DNA from: Hysterangium stoloniferum
Lineage: Eukaryota; Basidiomycota; Agaricomycetes; Hysterangiales; Hysterangiaceae
Length of the DNA: 64,000 nt
NCBI GenBank assembly: GCA_015178975.1
Contig: WHVD01000014.1
Location: 992,001 to 1,056,000 of the forward strand
Reading direction: 5' to 3'
Shown: positions 1 through 12,466 of the stretch, piece by piece
Numbering within the stretch: position 1 is the stretch's first letter
Layout of the letters: every line of letters starts with the position of its first letter
Program-made: the position numbers and the translations under genes
The notes under the pieces: model-generated
Databases searched by the model: none
What the model was told of the DNA's origin: nothing
The model's input: only the letters and a program-made list of their open reading frames with translations

Positions 1-414
1 GAGTTATCGGCGTCTAGAAACTACTAACTAAGGGAAGAGCGGAAAACGGCATTGACAAATAAGCTTGACTAGGAACCAGAAAGTTACGATAAGTTCGGAA
101 GCCGAGATTTAGCCGAGAGCGGAATTACGAGAAAAGGGAATAGTCCATGGGCTACAGGTATATATGGGCATATGTGAAACATAGAGTAAAATGGATCATC
201 ATAATGAAAGGGGACGTATCAAAGCATAACCAGATGGTAGAGTATATTTTGACAGGGGCGTAAACGAGGTTTGATCGCTGTGAAGGTATACGTCAGTGTC
301 GGTGTTCCGAAGGTTGCCGAAATGATGACTTGATCAATAACTTCGAACATTGATAGACTGTAGTATTCTCGGAGACCATCAGGTTGCGACATGGGTTACG
401 ACACGGTCGTAACA
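1..414 (-). repeat. LTR-B fragment running off the window edge
   Basis: Matches, in the same orientation, the distal half of the solo LTR at 47,566-48,395 and, inverted, the LTRs at 22,078-22,799 and 53,641-54,387. The right border is clear, ending ...GGTCGTAACA at 414. The other end lies outside the window, so I cannot say whether this is a solo LTR or the edge of a whole element. Family: Ty3/gypsy, because the 53,641 copy is followed by a gag gene. Confidence 0.85.
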
Positions 415-3203
415 ATATCGAGGTTTGCACCTTGATTATCCTTACCTGACCTGGGTCGAAATGCTAAAGAGTTGGCATGGCCAACCATAGTCAGAATGAT
501 AATGGTGACAAATTACAATAGAATGAGAAATGTGTATGTACCAGGGTAAAGAAGAAACTATAATTATTCCCTTATTGACTGGTTGCAGAGGATAAGGCAA
601 ATGCACCTATTGTTCTTACTACTTCTGTCGATGGTTATTGGCATTGATCATGAATTTAGGATGCAAAATGACAGACCATAGAACATGTGCTTAAACATTG
701 ATTAAATTTCATGAGAGTAGGAAATGGCAGTAAATAGACATACAACAGTAGCATCCATTCAATGTGATTTTTGAACATCACCACCAACAATATTAGCAGG
801 ACTGGGATGTGTTATTATGAGTCGTGAAGTAGAACTGAACAGCTAGAGAAATGAAAGCAGATGTACATGACACATCAATCAAGCTCAACCATTCCATAGG
901 CAATACCTCTCAAAGTGAGCTAGCTATATTAACATACCACCACCTCCTAATATAGCTGACACAACCTACGAGATTAGGCATTGCTTGACAAGGGGCCTGA
1001 CAAGAATTGCTCTGATGCACTGGCCTGCTTGGTTGGCTCCTTGGGTGGTGCCAACTATCAATATTTGGAGTTAGATAATGGTTGTTATGAACATGTCAAT
1101 GGTAGTGAAAGAATGGAATATAGAGTGAACATATGTTTCGTGAATGTACGGGCAGATGCAAAATGATTGCTTGCCAGCATTGTGATAGAGCTGTTAAAGA
1201 ACTCTAAGTAAGTTGAGCTTCTAGGACATAATCCTGCCAATATAGAATGTACTGAGGTGTATCAATGTACTGTTATTCAACTAGCAAAAACTAGGTTGTT
1301 AATATAGTCCAGAGTTGGATTTGGTCTAAAAAAAACTCCGTAGTGTGAGATTTTGAAGCGTTCTGGCTTGTCACAGCATAAGATCTTGTTCCTGGCAGTG
1401 GATGTTGCCCCTCGATTATGCATGCACCAACAAAACAAAGGAGTTGCATGTCAAGAAAATGAAATTTGAATTTTATACTCAATAAATGTGCTATTATTTT
1501 TGTACCCAAAATGACCATTCAGAGATGGTTCAGTCCATTTCCCCTTTGATGAGTGGTTGTGGTAGACATTGGAAAAGGCAGTCACCAAAAAAATAAACAT
1601 AGCCATTAGAGGAATGATGGTGGTAAAGTTACCCAGATATGATAGTATGATGATGGTGGAGTAGCACTGCAACACAAAAAAAACCCTTGTGGTAGTGGTG
1701 AGGTAAAAATGTGCTCAAAGGCGAGGGTAAGATGTCAGTGCAGAGTAGAGTGACACAAAGTATTTGCTAAGAGGTGACGGTGAGATGATGGTTATGCATC
1801 ACAGTGTTGCTGACAAAGATTTTGAAATCGATGCTGCTGGAAATTGATAGCAGACACTATTGCATCACCAATGAACAGGACAGACAAGGTGACAACACAG
1901 ACCTAATAGATGTGGTAGCAATGAGACAATGAAGTGGATGTGATTACATGCCAAAGTGAAGAGGTAAAAAGTTGAAAGAGATGTCAAAGGATAGTGGATA
2001 TGATGGCAGATGCGACGAGTATGCTGAAGCATGGACAGACATGAATACATGCCGAACCTAAACAAATGGGCTCCTATGTGCAGTGTCTTCATGCTCAACA
2101 TTTCCCCTCACCACTCTACTCCTCCTGTCATGTAGGTTCCTCCTGTAAGCCTAGAAGGCAACTGCAAAACAGTGAGCTTGGTAACACAAAACAAAGCTCT
2201 TAGCGACTTGTCAAAGTTGCTTACATAATCAAACATACTTCCCTTTCATAGGCTCAAGTGTAGTTTATTTGATCACCTTGTTGCAGCAAAGGAAATATAT
2301 AGTAGATTTTTTGATTTATAATGGTATATAATTAATTATAGGACATTATGGAGTTGGCAATTGTGTTGGTTTCATAACAAACCACATAATAACCACTTTC
2401 ACCCATAATATAATTGCAAGACCCACCATCCAGCAGTCCTGAATGCAATAAAACCTGCTGAAAAGTTCTGTTGTATATGAAGAGAATGAATAACAGTCAA
2501 TATAAGATATGCAGAATTTATTAGGTTGGATTTTAAATATAAGTTGTAATTAAGTGACCTACAAGGCCTAATTAAGTTAACCGAGCTTAATTTTAAGGCA
2601 AATTTTAAGAAATTTTAAGGGCTCCCATTAACGAACCAGGTGATTTTACAGTACAAAGATGGCTGGTAGACCTTTTCTCTACTATTAAAAAGCTAAACCA
2701 CCATTTTATATAATATTTGAAGTGCAATACAGGCCCAACACATCAAGTTTCATCCAATGGTCTGTGGCCTTATGCATGTGTCAAAGAATATAAGCTGCCC
2801 CATTTCGTATGACTATATATATGATAAATGCTACATGAAGATGAATTAACTTCAAAATTATTTCCAGTTTCGCTGGTGATGTAGTCAACTATGAGCCTCA
2901 TCCATTGTGAGGTTTGAATAAATTTAAGAATCATCTAAGAACAGCGGGCCTTTTAATACATCTATCATGCATGAATATTTCTATGGCATTAAAAAATCAC
3001 AGTGCTGTCTTTGTTAAAAAGATCTAAAAGAAATTCAAGAGAATTATTGTACCACATTAAATTGCTGATGTAAGGGGGTGCCAGATTTGCATTACTCCTA
3101 TCTTACAGTGAAACAATATATACAGTGACACACCTAAATTTGACTACATTCCACCACCAATTAGCACTCCAGACACTCTTCTGGCAATCATTCACTAAGT
3201 CTG
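415..3203. other. AT-rich stretch without recognisable gene
   Basis: I see no convincing coding region; the open frames are short, lack family motifs and have no intron pattern. The end (about 3,126-3,200, with CACCACCAATTAGCACTCC and ATTCACTAAGTC) resembles 28,459-28,512 and 28,970-29,035, so part of it is an old dispersed repeat. The block at 1,600-2,100 has a skewed G/T-rich strand but no identity I can give. Confidence 0.5.
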
Positions 3204-4499
3204 TGTTAGGGTATTGTGAGGAGTATGCTTTTACCACAGTTTCATTGTGGTAAAACACTCCTTTTATTTTATTTATAATTTACATATTCTATTCATATTT
3301 TTCTATCTTTCATATTCTTCAAATATTGCATATTTCATTAGTTCGAAGCATTGTGTATACTTGTGGGTGCACTCAGCACCAATTAGAACTCAGACACACT
3401 TTAACCCAAGAACCACCACTCGTAAGACACAAACTAGGTCTACTACGAGTGGTGATCAGGGTAACGTGTCAGCTACCACATAGGTAGCATTATCTGAACT
3501 ACTGAATACTTCTGGCCTCGAACTATAACAGTCGAGGCCTCCACTCGAACCATCGCACTCGTTGACTCCTTCGTCATCTCGTGCTCTTTCTCTCACTTTC
3601 TCTTATATTGCTAGGTCAATATCCTTCCTTTCCACTCATTTCTTCGTATATAGAACGGTCAGAACTTCTGCCACTCTTCACAGGTATGTACACAGCGGGT
3701 TTCTGGAGAAACCCACAGAATATCCAGTAGGACTTGGCTTCAGCTTATAGGCTGCACCCTTGCGAGATCGTGTCATCCAATTTCAGACAGGTGGTTGGGA
3801 ATCCCAGGGAGTCCGGGCAGGGTTCATGGGTCGAGGGGCCATAGGTCAGAGGTCGTGGGTCGAGAGGTCATGAGTCGAGATAGATAAGAGAGATAGATGT
3901 GCCGGAGCCTGTGGGCTCCAACTAGCGTGAGCAGTGTGATTCAAGTAGGAGTTTAGAGTGGAAAATGTATTAGATTACTGGGGGGAATCTAAGCCAATTT
4001 TCTGACTGGATTGTATGTACAACATCTGCCAGACTATATAGACCATGGAATGAATGACATACCAAATCCAGTAATAATGAAACGAAACTAGCAAAACATA
4101 AAATGAGAATAGTAAACACCAAATTTGGTGTTAGAAATGGGACGGAATGGAGTGGAGTCCGAATCGTGACAAATCATAAACCATAATGGGAAATGGAGTG
4201 GGAGCAGAGTCCAAATCGTGACAGGTCATTTGACTAAAATGGGAATGGGGCTCTATTAGAGGGATGACAGGTTTTCTGAGCAGGGTCTGGTGACTGATGC
4301 GTGGGACGAGGTCAGACATAGACAGGGACAGAGTCTGGTGGGTATTCCGGAGACTGATACACAATGTAACAAAGTTGAATGTAGACAAGTCTGATGTACA
4401 GAGTCCGGTGGGAATTCCAGTAAACTGACAATTGGTGTGTATAGGGCACAGGTGCATATAAGTTAGTGCCCGGAGTCTGGGGGAATTCTGGTCATAACA
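3204..4499 (-). repeat. LTR-A (3' LTR of Ty3 copy 1), interrupted
   Basis: Begins TGTTAGGGTAT and ends ...CATAACA. Without the inserted 3,215-3,682 solo LTR and its duplicated GGTAT it is about 823 bp, like the other LTR-A copies (814-847 bp). It carries the box with a CAGC-NNATAA-GCTG hairpin shared by several LTR families (here about 3,735-3,765, read on the minus strand). Confidence 0.87.
3215..3682. repeat. Solo LTR-E with GGTAT target duplication
   Basis: 468 bp, begins TGTGAGG and ends TTCACA; flanked by GGTAT at 3,210-3,214 and 3,683-3,687. It sits inside the first bases of LTR-A. Related to the longer solo LTR at 44,760-45,385: same ends, and a shared stretch around TTCGTATATAGAACGG. 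Coding part of the parent element is not in the window. Confidence 0.88.
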
Positions 4500-4512
4500 G
4501 TACCCTCCCTTT
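4500..4512 (-). other. Polypurine tract of Ty3 copy 1
   Basis: Minus strand reads AAAGGGAGGGTAC directly before the 3' LTR. This is the position and composition expected for the plus-strand primer of LTR retroelements; the same tract is present at 11,165-11,177 in copy 2. Confidence 0.75.
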
Positions 4513-4662
4513 ATGCCAAAGTCCCAAAGAGGCTCTAGACCTCAATAAGGTTCTTGTTGGCTACACGCATGTGTCAAAAGTCATGTCAGTTACACGTATG
4601 TGTCAAAGAGTCAGGTGATCTGGAAGGTAAGGTTCAGACGTGATGAGCCTATCATCATCGAG

Positions 4663-6003
4663 AAAATGGGTCCAAAACCAATGCCGTGCAGGCCAATGCC
4701 GACCGCCGGGCCCTCTATGGGCAACATCTATCGGGCACTGCTCACCACTCCCCAAATTTTGGCACAGTGGGAGGAGCAAGGTTGACAATGAGAGGAGGCT
4801 GAAAAAGAAGCCAGGGAGGTCGAGGAGGCCCTGGATAGGGAATACCAGGTGGCCTTGGCCACGGAGAAAGTGGCAGAGGAGAAGAGGACGAGGGATGAGG
4901 AAGAGGCTGCACGGGTTGCCATGGAGAAAGTGTGGGCAGTTGCGGAGAGGGCCACAGTAGTCGTGGGCAAGGTAAGTCCCAATAATTCAACTTGTTGTTT
5001 TTTTCTTTGACTTGGCATTTTCAGTGCAAGGTGACAGAAGTCGAAACGGAGTCCAAGGGGGAGCCGGAGAGCCCCAACAAAGTAAGTCTCAGGTCCGTGG
5101 GAGATCCATGGGAAACTGACCATATCAACAGAAAGCAAGGAAAGCGGCACCAGTCTGTCTTCCTATGCAGAATGACCTGCAGTGTTCTGGTTGCAATGAC
5201 TGGAACATGGAGTGTAATCAGAAGTCTGGGGAGGGTCCAGGCTGCTACCAGTGCACACACCTCAAGGCGAGGTGCTCATTGGTTCACGAGCAGGCCATGG
5301 GGTCCAGAGCGAGGGATATTAGCAGGTCAGACAGGAACTCCGGTTTGGAAGAGGCTTTGGGACAGATTGCTGAGGGTATTGAGGCCCAAAATGAGTTGCT
5401 CCAGAAGAGCAACAAGGTCCACATTATCATGGCAAATGACATCTGCATACTCCGCTCGGAACATTTCAAGTTCCTAGTGGAGTATGCCGGCTTAAGCAAG
5501 GAAAGCGGCACCAGTCTGTCTTCCTATGCGGAACGACCTGCAGTGTTCTGGTTGCAATGACTGGAACATGGAGTGTAATCAGAAGTCTGGGGAGGGTCTA
5601 GGCTGCTACCAGTGCGCACACCTCAAGGCGAGGTGCTCATTGGTTCACGAGCAGGCTGGGGTCCAGAGTGAGGGATATTAGCAGGTCAGACAGGAACTCC
5701 GGTTTGGAAGAGGCTTTGGGACAGATTGCTGAGGGTATTGAGGCCCAAAACGAGTTGCTCCAGAAGAGCGACAAGGTCCACATTATCATGGCAAATGACA
5801 TCTGCATACTCCGCTTGGAACATTTCAAGTTCCTAGTGGAGTATGCCGGCTTTGTTTATGAGGAACCAGAGGCTGGGAGTTCTGAGGATGCTGGGTTGGA
5901 TGAGGATGGGGTGTCTGTGGAGGTAGCAGAGCTACCTGAGGAGATGGCTGAGGTGGGAAAAGAGGAGGTGGGGAAAAAAGATAGCCCCATAAATGTAGAT
6001 TGA
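4663..6003 (+). CDS. Antisense accessory frame of Ty3 copy 1: coiled coil plus Zn2Cys6-like motif
   Basis: Runs on the plus strand, opposite to gag-pol, between chromodomain and 3' LTR. Coding-like blocks are separated by short intron-like stretches (for example GTAAGT at 4,971). In order they show a proline-rich start (MGPKPMPCRPMPTAGP), a highly charged Glu/Arg-rich coiled-coil-like segment, an acidic linker, then the cysteine block CSGC...C...CYQC...C with spacing C-x2-C-x6-C-x9-C-x2-C-x6-C, which is the fungal Zn2Cys6 spacing, then a helical tail ending in an acidic ...SPINVD. The Zn2Cys6 class is known as a DNA-binding domain of fungal regulators; a role here (element regulator, capsid accessory, host-gene capture) is inference. 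Treated as a fossil because the element is broken. Confidence 0.6.
5134..5855 (+). repeat. 361 bp tandem duplication inside the accessory frame
   Basis: 5,134-5,494 is repeated almost exactly at 5,495-5,855 (both start near AGCAAGGAAAGCGGCACCAG). Copy 2 of the element has this stretch once, so the duplication is private to copy 1. It doubles the cysteine block and the following helical segment. Confidence 0.88.
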
Positions 6004-6199
6004 AAATAGAAATAAAACTTGATAATAATTTTTTGAACTTAAAAAAGTAAAGTGTGAAAAGCATAAGAATCAAAGTCCGTGGAATATCCGCTTAGAGACT
6101 TGAAAGACATGTCAGAACCTGTAAAAGCAAAGAGAGACATAGGGTGACAGGGAGTAATGAAAATGAGTCCAAACGTAACACAGGGTCTGCGGGGTGCAG

Positions 6200-7298
6200 T
6201 CAGAGAGAAGATGGTGGTCTGGGTTTGAGTGGGTAAGCTGTATGAAAGTCAGTAATGATTTCCGTGGCATTACTGAGTTCTGTGGCCAAAATCCATGAGG
6301 TTTCTTCACCAGTGCCCTCATAACCTGCCCACTTGACCAAGTAAAGCAGTTTACAAGTGCGTCGACGCTTGTCAATTTTCGAATCTAAAATTTGTGAGAT
6401 TTCAAACTCAGGTTCTCCATCAATAATGAACGGAGGAGGCGGAGATTGCATGCAATCTGGGATAGTGTTAGCAGTACAAGGTTCTAACATAGAAACATGA
6501 AATACTGGGTGTACCATGTGCATGCTATCTGGAAGCCGTAGGGTCCAAGAAACTGAACCTACTTGTGCAATTATTTCAAACAGACCTAAATATTTTTCAG
6601 CAAGCTTTTTTAATGGACGGGTAGTCCGGAAGAATTGAGCTTTGACAAAAACACGATTGCCAATCTTGAAGTTGGGTGGTATCTGGTGTCTGTCCACTGA
6701 AAGTTGATATTGCTCTTGGGTGGACTTTATTGCAGTCTGGAGTTCCTCATGGAGCTCGTGGAGCTCCATGGTGAACTCTTGAGTGTGAGCAGAGGTGAGA
6801 TTTCATTCTGAATGTACTGTAATATTTGGATTATATCCTTTATTTGCAAAGAATGGGGAAACACCAGTAGTGGCTGAGGGTGCATTGTTGTAAGCAAATT
6901 CTGCAAGTGGTAACAAGGATTTCCAATTGTCCTGTTGATAATTGCAATATACACAGAGATATTGTTCCAATGTCTGGTTGACACGTTCAGTTTGTCCATT
7001 GCCTTCCGGGTGATGTCCAGACGTGAAATGTAATTTCATGTCCAAGGATTTCCCAAGGGATCTAAAGAAGTGAGACATGAACTCTGATCCTCGATCGGAA
7101 GTTACGTGGGACAGAACTCCGTGCTTGGAAAATATGTGGATAATAAAAAGTTCTGCTAACTGCACGGATGTAATTGTATCATATGTAGGAATGAATATAC
7201 CTTGTTTTGAGAATCTGTCAACAACGACTAGAATAGCGGAAAAGCCTTCAGAATCCAGTAAGTGTTCAATGAAATCCATAGAGATAGAATTCCACAGG
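6200..7298 (-). pseudogene. Ty3 integrase C-terminus and chromodomain, fossil
   Basis: Minus strand. Shows the integrase core (MDFIEHLLDSEGFSAILVVV, then HHPEGNGQTERVNQTLEQY) and, downstream, a GPY/F-like segment and a chromodomain-like end (LYLVKWAGYEGTGEETSW). This gene order and the chromodomain place the element among chromoviruses. Part of a broken element; no function expected. Confidence 0.88.
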
Positions 7299-7304
7299 TG
7301 ACCT

Positions 7305-7665
7305 GTTTATAAATATTTTTACTGTTTGATAAATAGTATAAAATATATATAAACTAGCTAGAATTGAAGTTAAATATAGCTTTAGAATCAGTAAATTGTT
7401 ATTCTTATTTTAATAGTTGTTGTCACAGAAAAAGAACAAGCTTGCACAAACAGCTCTCAAAACCTTCTTTGTAAAGTAGGGTGCATATATTCAAGTAAAC
7501 TCTTGACTTCAGGGGTTCTAAGTCTACCAAGGCTGCCACTGATTAATATCAAATACTTAAATTATTTTACCTTGCAGTGAATTGAGTATTTGCACATTTT
7601 GATAGAGCATTGGACTCCTTTTTTGGAAAATAGTATTAAAATAAGGCTAATACATTACAGACACC
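7305..7665. repeat. Dispersed 360 bp repeat, copy 1
   Basis: Nearly identical, in inverted orientation, to 61,461-61,823. AT-rich, no coding capacity. It sits exactly where the Ty3 copy lacks about 1.9 kb relative to copy 2, so it was either inserted there or bridged the rearrangement. No terminal inverted repeats that I can see. Confidence 0.8.
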
Positions 7666-7972
7666 TTCTAGGTCAGCGGTTTGCTCAGATGCGGATACCA
7701 GGGTTGAAAAACGACCAGTTGCTTCATCAATTTTTAACAGGTTTTCCAAAAGTTATGAAAGGATGATTATTTTACATGTAGTACAAGTATGAAGGCTGTG
7801 CTTGAATTGCTGAATCAGTGGAAAGTCATAACTGGAGAACTGGTGGATCAAATATGCACAGACCCAAAAGTCCCTAAAAAGGAAGAACTTGATATTGAGG
7901 AAGCCTGGGAGCTTCAGAAGAAGAGGGCTTACAGTGAAATAATGTTGCACATTGAGGATGAGCCTAGAGTGA

Positions 7973-8622
7973 TGTTATGACCGGAATTCCCGCCGGACTC
8001 TGGGCACTAACTTATATGCACCTGCGTCCTACACGCACCAATTGTCAGTTTACCAGAATTCCTGCTGGACTCCGTACGTCAGACTTGTCACGATTCGGAC
8101 TCCACTCTTGCTCCATTTCCCGTTATGGTTTATGATTTGTCACGATTTGGACTCCACTCTGTTCCGTCCTGTTCCTAACACCAAATTTGGTGTTTACTAT
8201 TCTCGTTTTATGTTTTGCTAGTTTCATTTCATTATTACTGGATTTGGTATGTCATTCATTCCACGGTCTATATAGTCTGGCAGATGTTGTACATACAATC
8301 CAGTCAGAAAATCAGCTTAGATTCCCCCCAGTAATCTAATACATTTTCCGCTCTAAACTCCTACTTGAATCACACTGCTCACACTAGTCGGAGCCCATGG
8401 GCTCCAGCACATCTATCTATCTCGACTCACGACCTCCTGACCCACGACCTCTGACCTATGACCCCTCGACCCACATACCCTGCCTGGACTCCCCGGGATT
8501 CCCATCCGCCTGTCTGAAATTGGACAACAGATCTCGTGAGGGCGCAGCCTATAAGCTGAAGCCAAGTCCTACTGGATATTCCGCAGGTTTCTCCAGAAAC
8601 CCGCCGTGTACATACCCTAACA
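7973..8622 (+). repeat. Solo LTR-A with AGTGA target duplication
   Basis: Begins TGTTATGACCGG, ends ...CCCTAACA; AGTGA at 7,968-7,972 and 8,623-8,627. Inserted in the copia Gag frame, whose sequence resumes right after. At 650 bp it is shorter than other LTR-A copies. Contains the shared CAGC-NNATAA-GCTG box (about 8,533-8,568). Confidence 0.93.
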
Positions 8623-10317
8623 AGTGACAACCATGGTCAATAGCAGTCCAGTCAGCACATGGGAAACTTTGAAGACAATATACAGGACACAATTGGCCAA
8701 CAGTTACTTTTAGAGCTTGTTCATATGCATTATGACAGGATGGGGATCATTGAGTATAAAGCTCAAATGGATTTCATCAGACTCAAGCTATTGGAAACTG
8801 GCCATGTTATCACAGATGCTAATTACCACAATCTATTCATGAGCATACTGCCAGAAGATTTTTGATATTATGCTGACAACAGTTGATTACAAAGTTGACA
8901 CTGTTGAGGAAGTTGTTAATAAATTGTGACAAGTGGAATTCAAAAAGAGATACATCCAGGGTTTATTGAAGGTTCAGCATTCAATGTTCAGAGGGGTATA
9001 AGCCCTCCAAGGGGCATGTGTTAATTTAAGGGTTTTCAATGTGGTCATGATGCCATTCCATGTGGAATGCTGATAAGGAGGAGTATCCACAATCAAGTTG
9101 TTTCAAATGTGGGGACTTGTCAAATTGGGCAAGGGATGCCCTAAAGAAAGAAGAAATTTGCTAAGCAAACCAAACAAAATGGATTAAAAGAATGAATAAC
9201 TTGCCTGGAATTATGTATGTTGTCCCCTTCTGAGTAGGGGTATATTCACTACTGTAGAATCTACATTCTTCTTGAGTAAGGAGACCACACAACACTGATA
9301 TTTCCTGGATTCTCCAGTGTCAGGACACTATATGCCAAGTATGCAAGACTTATATGATTTTATGGCATATACAACCCTGAAGAAAATCCAAATGGCAAAC
9401 AGAGAATCTATTCATGCCAAAGGTGTCACTTTGCAGTGGAGGATAGTCACAATTTATTGAATATACAAAATTTTCTGAAAAAGTCCTTGTATGTATTTTT
9501 AAGTGAGACTATTTCCTCTGGCTATGACTACATGTTTTAGGAGTTTGTATTTCATTATCCCAAAATTTCATCTTTAAGACTTGTATGCTCTTTTAAAATA
9601 TGCACAAATATCATGATTAAACAAGATTATCTGGGTTGTTACCTAATCTTTGGGATAAAATGCATTCTCTAGTATCTCTGTGACTTTTAAAATATGTATG
9701 CACAAATGTCATGGTTAAACACAATTATTTGGTTAAGACTTAATCTTTGGGATGAAATGCATTCTCTTGTATATGTGAACTTTCAAATATAATTCATATA
9801 ATATAAATTTATTTGATTTAGAAACTTAACCAGAACTATGTATCTGGCCTACCAATCCATATTGTGGAATTTTGTTACGACCGGAAATCCCACCAGACTC
9901 TGGGCACTAACTTATACGCACCCGTGCCCTATACGCACCCATTGTCAGTTCACCAGAATTCCCACCGGACTCCATACATCAGACTTGTCTACGTTCGACT
10001 TCGTTACATTGTGTTTCAGTCACCAGAAAACCCACCGGATTCCATCTCTGTCTATATCTGACCTCGTCCCGTGCGTCAGTCACTGGACCCCGCTCAGTAT
10101 ACCCGTCTTCCCTCTAACAGAGCCCCGTTCCCATTTCAGTCAAATGACCTGTCACGATTCGGACTCCGCTTCTGCTCCATTTCCTGTTATAGTTTATGAT
10201 TTGTCACTATTCGGACTCCACTCCGTTCCGTCCCATTCCTAACACCAAATTTGGTGTTTACTATTCCTGTTTTATGTTTTGCTCATTTCATTTCATCATT
10301 ACTGGATTCGGTATGAC

Positions 10318-11164
10318 TGTTAGGATATGTACAGGGTGGGTCTCTGGAGAAACCCATGGAATATCCGGTAGGACTTGGCTTCAGCTTATAGGCTGCGCCC
10401 TCGCTAGATCGTGTCATCCAATTTCAGATGGGCGGATGGGAATCCTGGGGAGTCTGGGTGGGGGTCGTGGTCAAGAGGTCAGAGGTCAGAGGTCAGAGGT
10501 CAGAGGTCAGAGGTCGGAGGTCGGAGGTCGGAGGTCGGAGGTCGTGGGTCGTGAGTTGAGATGGCGTGAGAGAGATAGATGCGGGGCTCCGACTAGTGCG
10601 AGTGGTGTAATTCAAGTAGGGATTAGACTGGAAAATTTATTAGATTACTGGGGGGAATCTAAGCCGATTTTCTGACTGGATTGTATGTACAACATCTGCC
10701 AGTTTAAATAGACCGTGGAGTAAATGTCATACTGAATCCAGTAATAATGAAACGAAGCAAGCAAAACATAAAATGGGAATAGTAAACACCAAATTGGTGT
10801 TAGGAACGGGACAGAATGGAGCGGAGTCCGAATAGTGACAAATCATAAACCATAACGGGAAATGGAGCAGGAGCGGAGTCCGAATAGTGACAGGTCATTT
10901 GACTAAAATGGGAATGGGGCTCTGTTAGAGAGGTGATGGGTTTTACTGAGTGGGGTCTGGTGACTGACGCACAGGACGAGGTCAGAAATAGACAGAGACG
11001 GAGTCCAGTGGGTTTTCCGGTGACTGAAACACAATGTAACGAAGACGGATGTAGACGAGTCTGACATACGGAGTCCAGTGGGAATTCCGGTGAACTGATA
11101 ACGGGTGCGTATAGGGTGCGTATAAGTTAGTGCCCGGAGTCTGGTGGGATTTCCGGTCGTAATA
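10318..11164 (-). repeat. 3' LTR-A of Ty3 copy 2
   Basis: 847 bp; longer than its partner mainly because of a 7 bp repeat array at 10,474-10,550. Starts TGTTAGGATATGTAC. Shared hairpin box read on the minus strand at about 10,367-10,405. Confidence 0.93.
10474..10550. repeat. 7 bp microsatellite in LTR-A
   Basis: Six AGAGGTC, four GGAGGTC and one GTGGGTC in tandem (11 units). The partner LTR at 17,562 and the other LTR-A copies have only a few irregular units here, so the array expanded after insertion or is hypervariable. Confidence 0.93.
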
Positions 11165-11177
11165 GTACCCTCCCTTT
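11165..11177 (-). other. Polypurine tract of Ty3 copy 2
   Basis: Minus strand AAAGGGAGGGTAC directly upstream of the 3' LTR, identical to the tract in copy 1. Confidence 0.75.
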
Positions 11178-11372
11178 ATGCCGAAGTCCCAAAGAGGCTT
11201 TAGACCTTGATAAGGTTCTTGTCTGCTACGCGCATGTGTCAAAAGTCATGTCGGTTACATGTATGTGTCAAGGAGTCATGTGATCTGGAAGGTAAGGTTC
11301 AAATGTGATGAGCCTATATATAAATTTGAAAAAATAGAAATTCTTCTTCTTTATTACCCCCATCTTCGATGA

Positions 11373-12361
11373 AATGGGACCAAAGCCAACACCAAGACGG
11401 GCAATGCCAACTGCCAGGCCTTCCACGGGTACTGTGCATCGGGCAACTTGGAGTGCGGCCCAACTCTTGGCCCAGCGAGAAGAGCAGTGCCAACTTCACG
11501 AAGAAGCAGAGAAGGAGGCTAGATAGGCCGAAGAGGCCTTAGACAGGGAGTACCAGGCGGCATTGGCCATGGAGGAGGCTGAGAGGCAGAGGAAGAGAGA
11601 TGAGGAGGAGGCTGCATGAGTGGCCGTGGAGAATGCCTGGGTGGCTGCGGAGAAAGCCCGGGTGGCCATGGACAGGGCCGCAATTGTCGCGGGAAAGGTA
11701 AGTCCCAAAAACTTTCAACTTGTCGTTTTACCCTTTTACTGACTTATCATTTTCAGCGTAAGGTGACAGAGGTGGAGTCCGAGTCTGAGGGGGAGCCAGA
11801 GAGCCTCCAAAAGGTAAGCCTCAGGTCTGTGGGATAACCGTGGAACTGACCATATCAACAGAAGGCAAGGAAGGCAGTGCCAGTCTGCCTACCCACACAG
11901 AATGACCCGAGGTGTTCCAGTTGTAACAACCAGAACATGGAATGTAACCAAAAGTCTGGCTGGGGTCTGGGCTGCTACCAATGCGCGCACCTCAAGGTGA
12001 GGTGCTCACTCGTTCATGAGCAGGCCGTGGGGTCCAGGGCATGGGACATCAGCGGGTCGGATGGGTTTTCCAGGTTGGATGAAGTCCTGGGATGGATCAC
12101 CGAGGGCATCGAGGCCCAAAATGAGTTGCTCCGGAAGAGCAACAAGGTCGACATAGTGGTGGTGAAGGAACTGTGCAGACTCCGCAAGGAGTTTTGGAGG
12201 TTCCTGGCAGAGTATGGCGGCTATGTATATAAAGAGCCACAAGTCAGGAGTTCCGAGGATGCCGGGTCGGATGAGGATGGGGTTGCCGCAGAGGTCGCGG
12301 AGCTCCCTGAGGAGATGGCTGAGGAAACGGGGAAGAAACACAGTCCCATAAATGTAGACTG
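11373..12361 (+). CDS. Antisense accessory frame of Ty3 copy 2: coiled coil plus Zn2Cys6-like motif
   Basis: Same position and direction as the frame at 4,663-6,003. Begins around MGPKPTPRRAMPTARP, continues with a charged coiled-coil-like segment, an intron-like GTAAGT...CAG stretch near 11,698-11,757, an acidic linker, and a cysteine block CSSCNNQNMEC...CYQCAHLKVRC with the spacing C-x2-C-x6-C-x9-C-x2-C-x6-C. The downstream part (11,877-12,361) ends SPINVD as in copy 1. Retention of all six cysteines and the overall layout in two diverged copies argues that this belongs to the element and was under constraint while it was active. Function unknown; antisense extra frames near the 3' LTR are known from some plant Ty3 elements. 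Confidence 0.65.
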
Positions 12362-12466
12362 AAAAAGTAGAATAGAATAATAATTTTTTTAATATAAAAG
12401 TAAAGTGTGAAAAAACATAAAAGTCAAAGTCCACAGAGAAACCGCTTAAGGACTTGAAGAAACATG

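Larger units (their letters stand above)
3204..7741 (-). mobile_element. Ty3/gypsy chromovirus copy 1, rearranged fossil
   Basis: Minus-strand Ty3/gypsy element of the same family as 10,318-18,375. It keeps the 3' LTR (LTR-A, 3,204-4,499, itself hit by a small solo LTR), the purine tract next to it (4,500-4,512), the antisense accessory frame (4,663-6,003), a chromodomain/integrase portion (6,200-7,298) and, beyond an unrelated 360 bp repeat, a short piece (7,667-7,741) that aligns with the protease-RT junction of copy 2. The 5' part with gag and the 5' LTR is not present. Broken in many places; clearly a fossil. It abuts a Ty1/copia relic at about 7,742. Confidence 0.88.

Noticed and set aside
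4728-5150. Minus-strand Ser/Ala/Leu-rich frame
   Set aside because: Complement of the charged coiled-coil part of the antisense accessory frame, which is conserved in the second copy.
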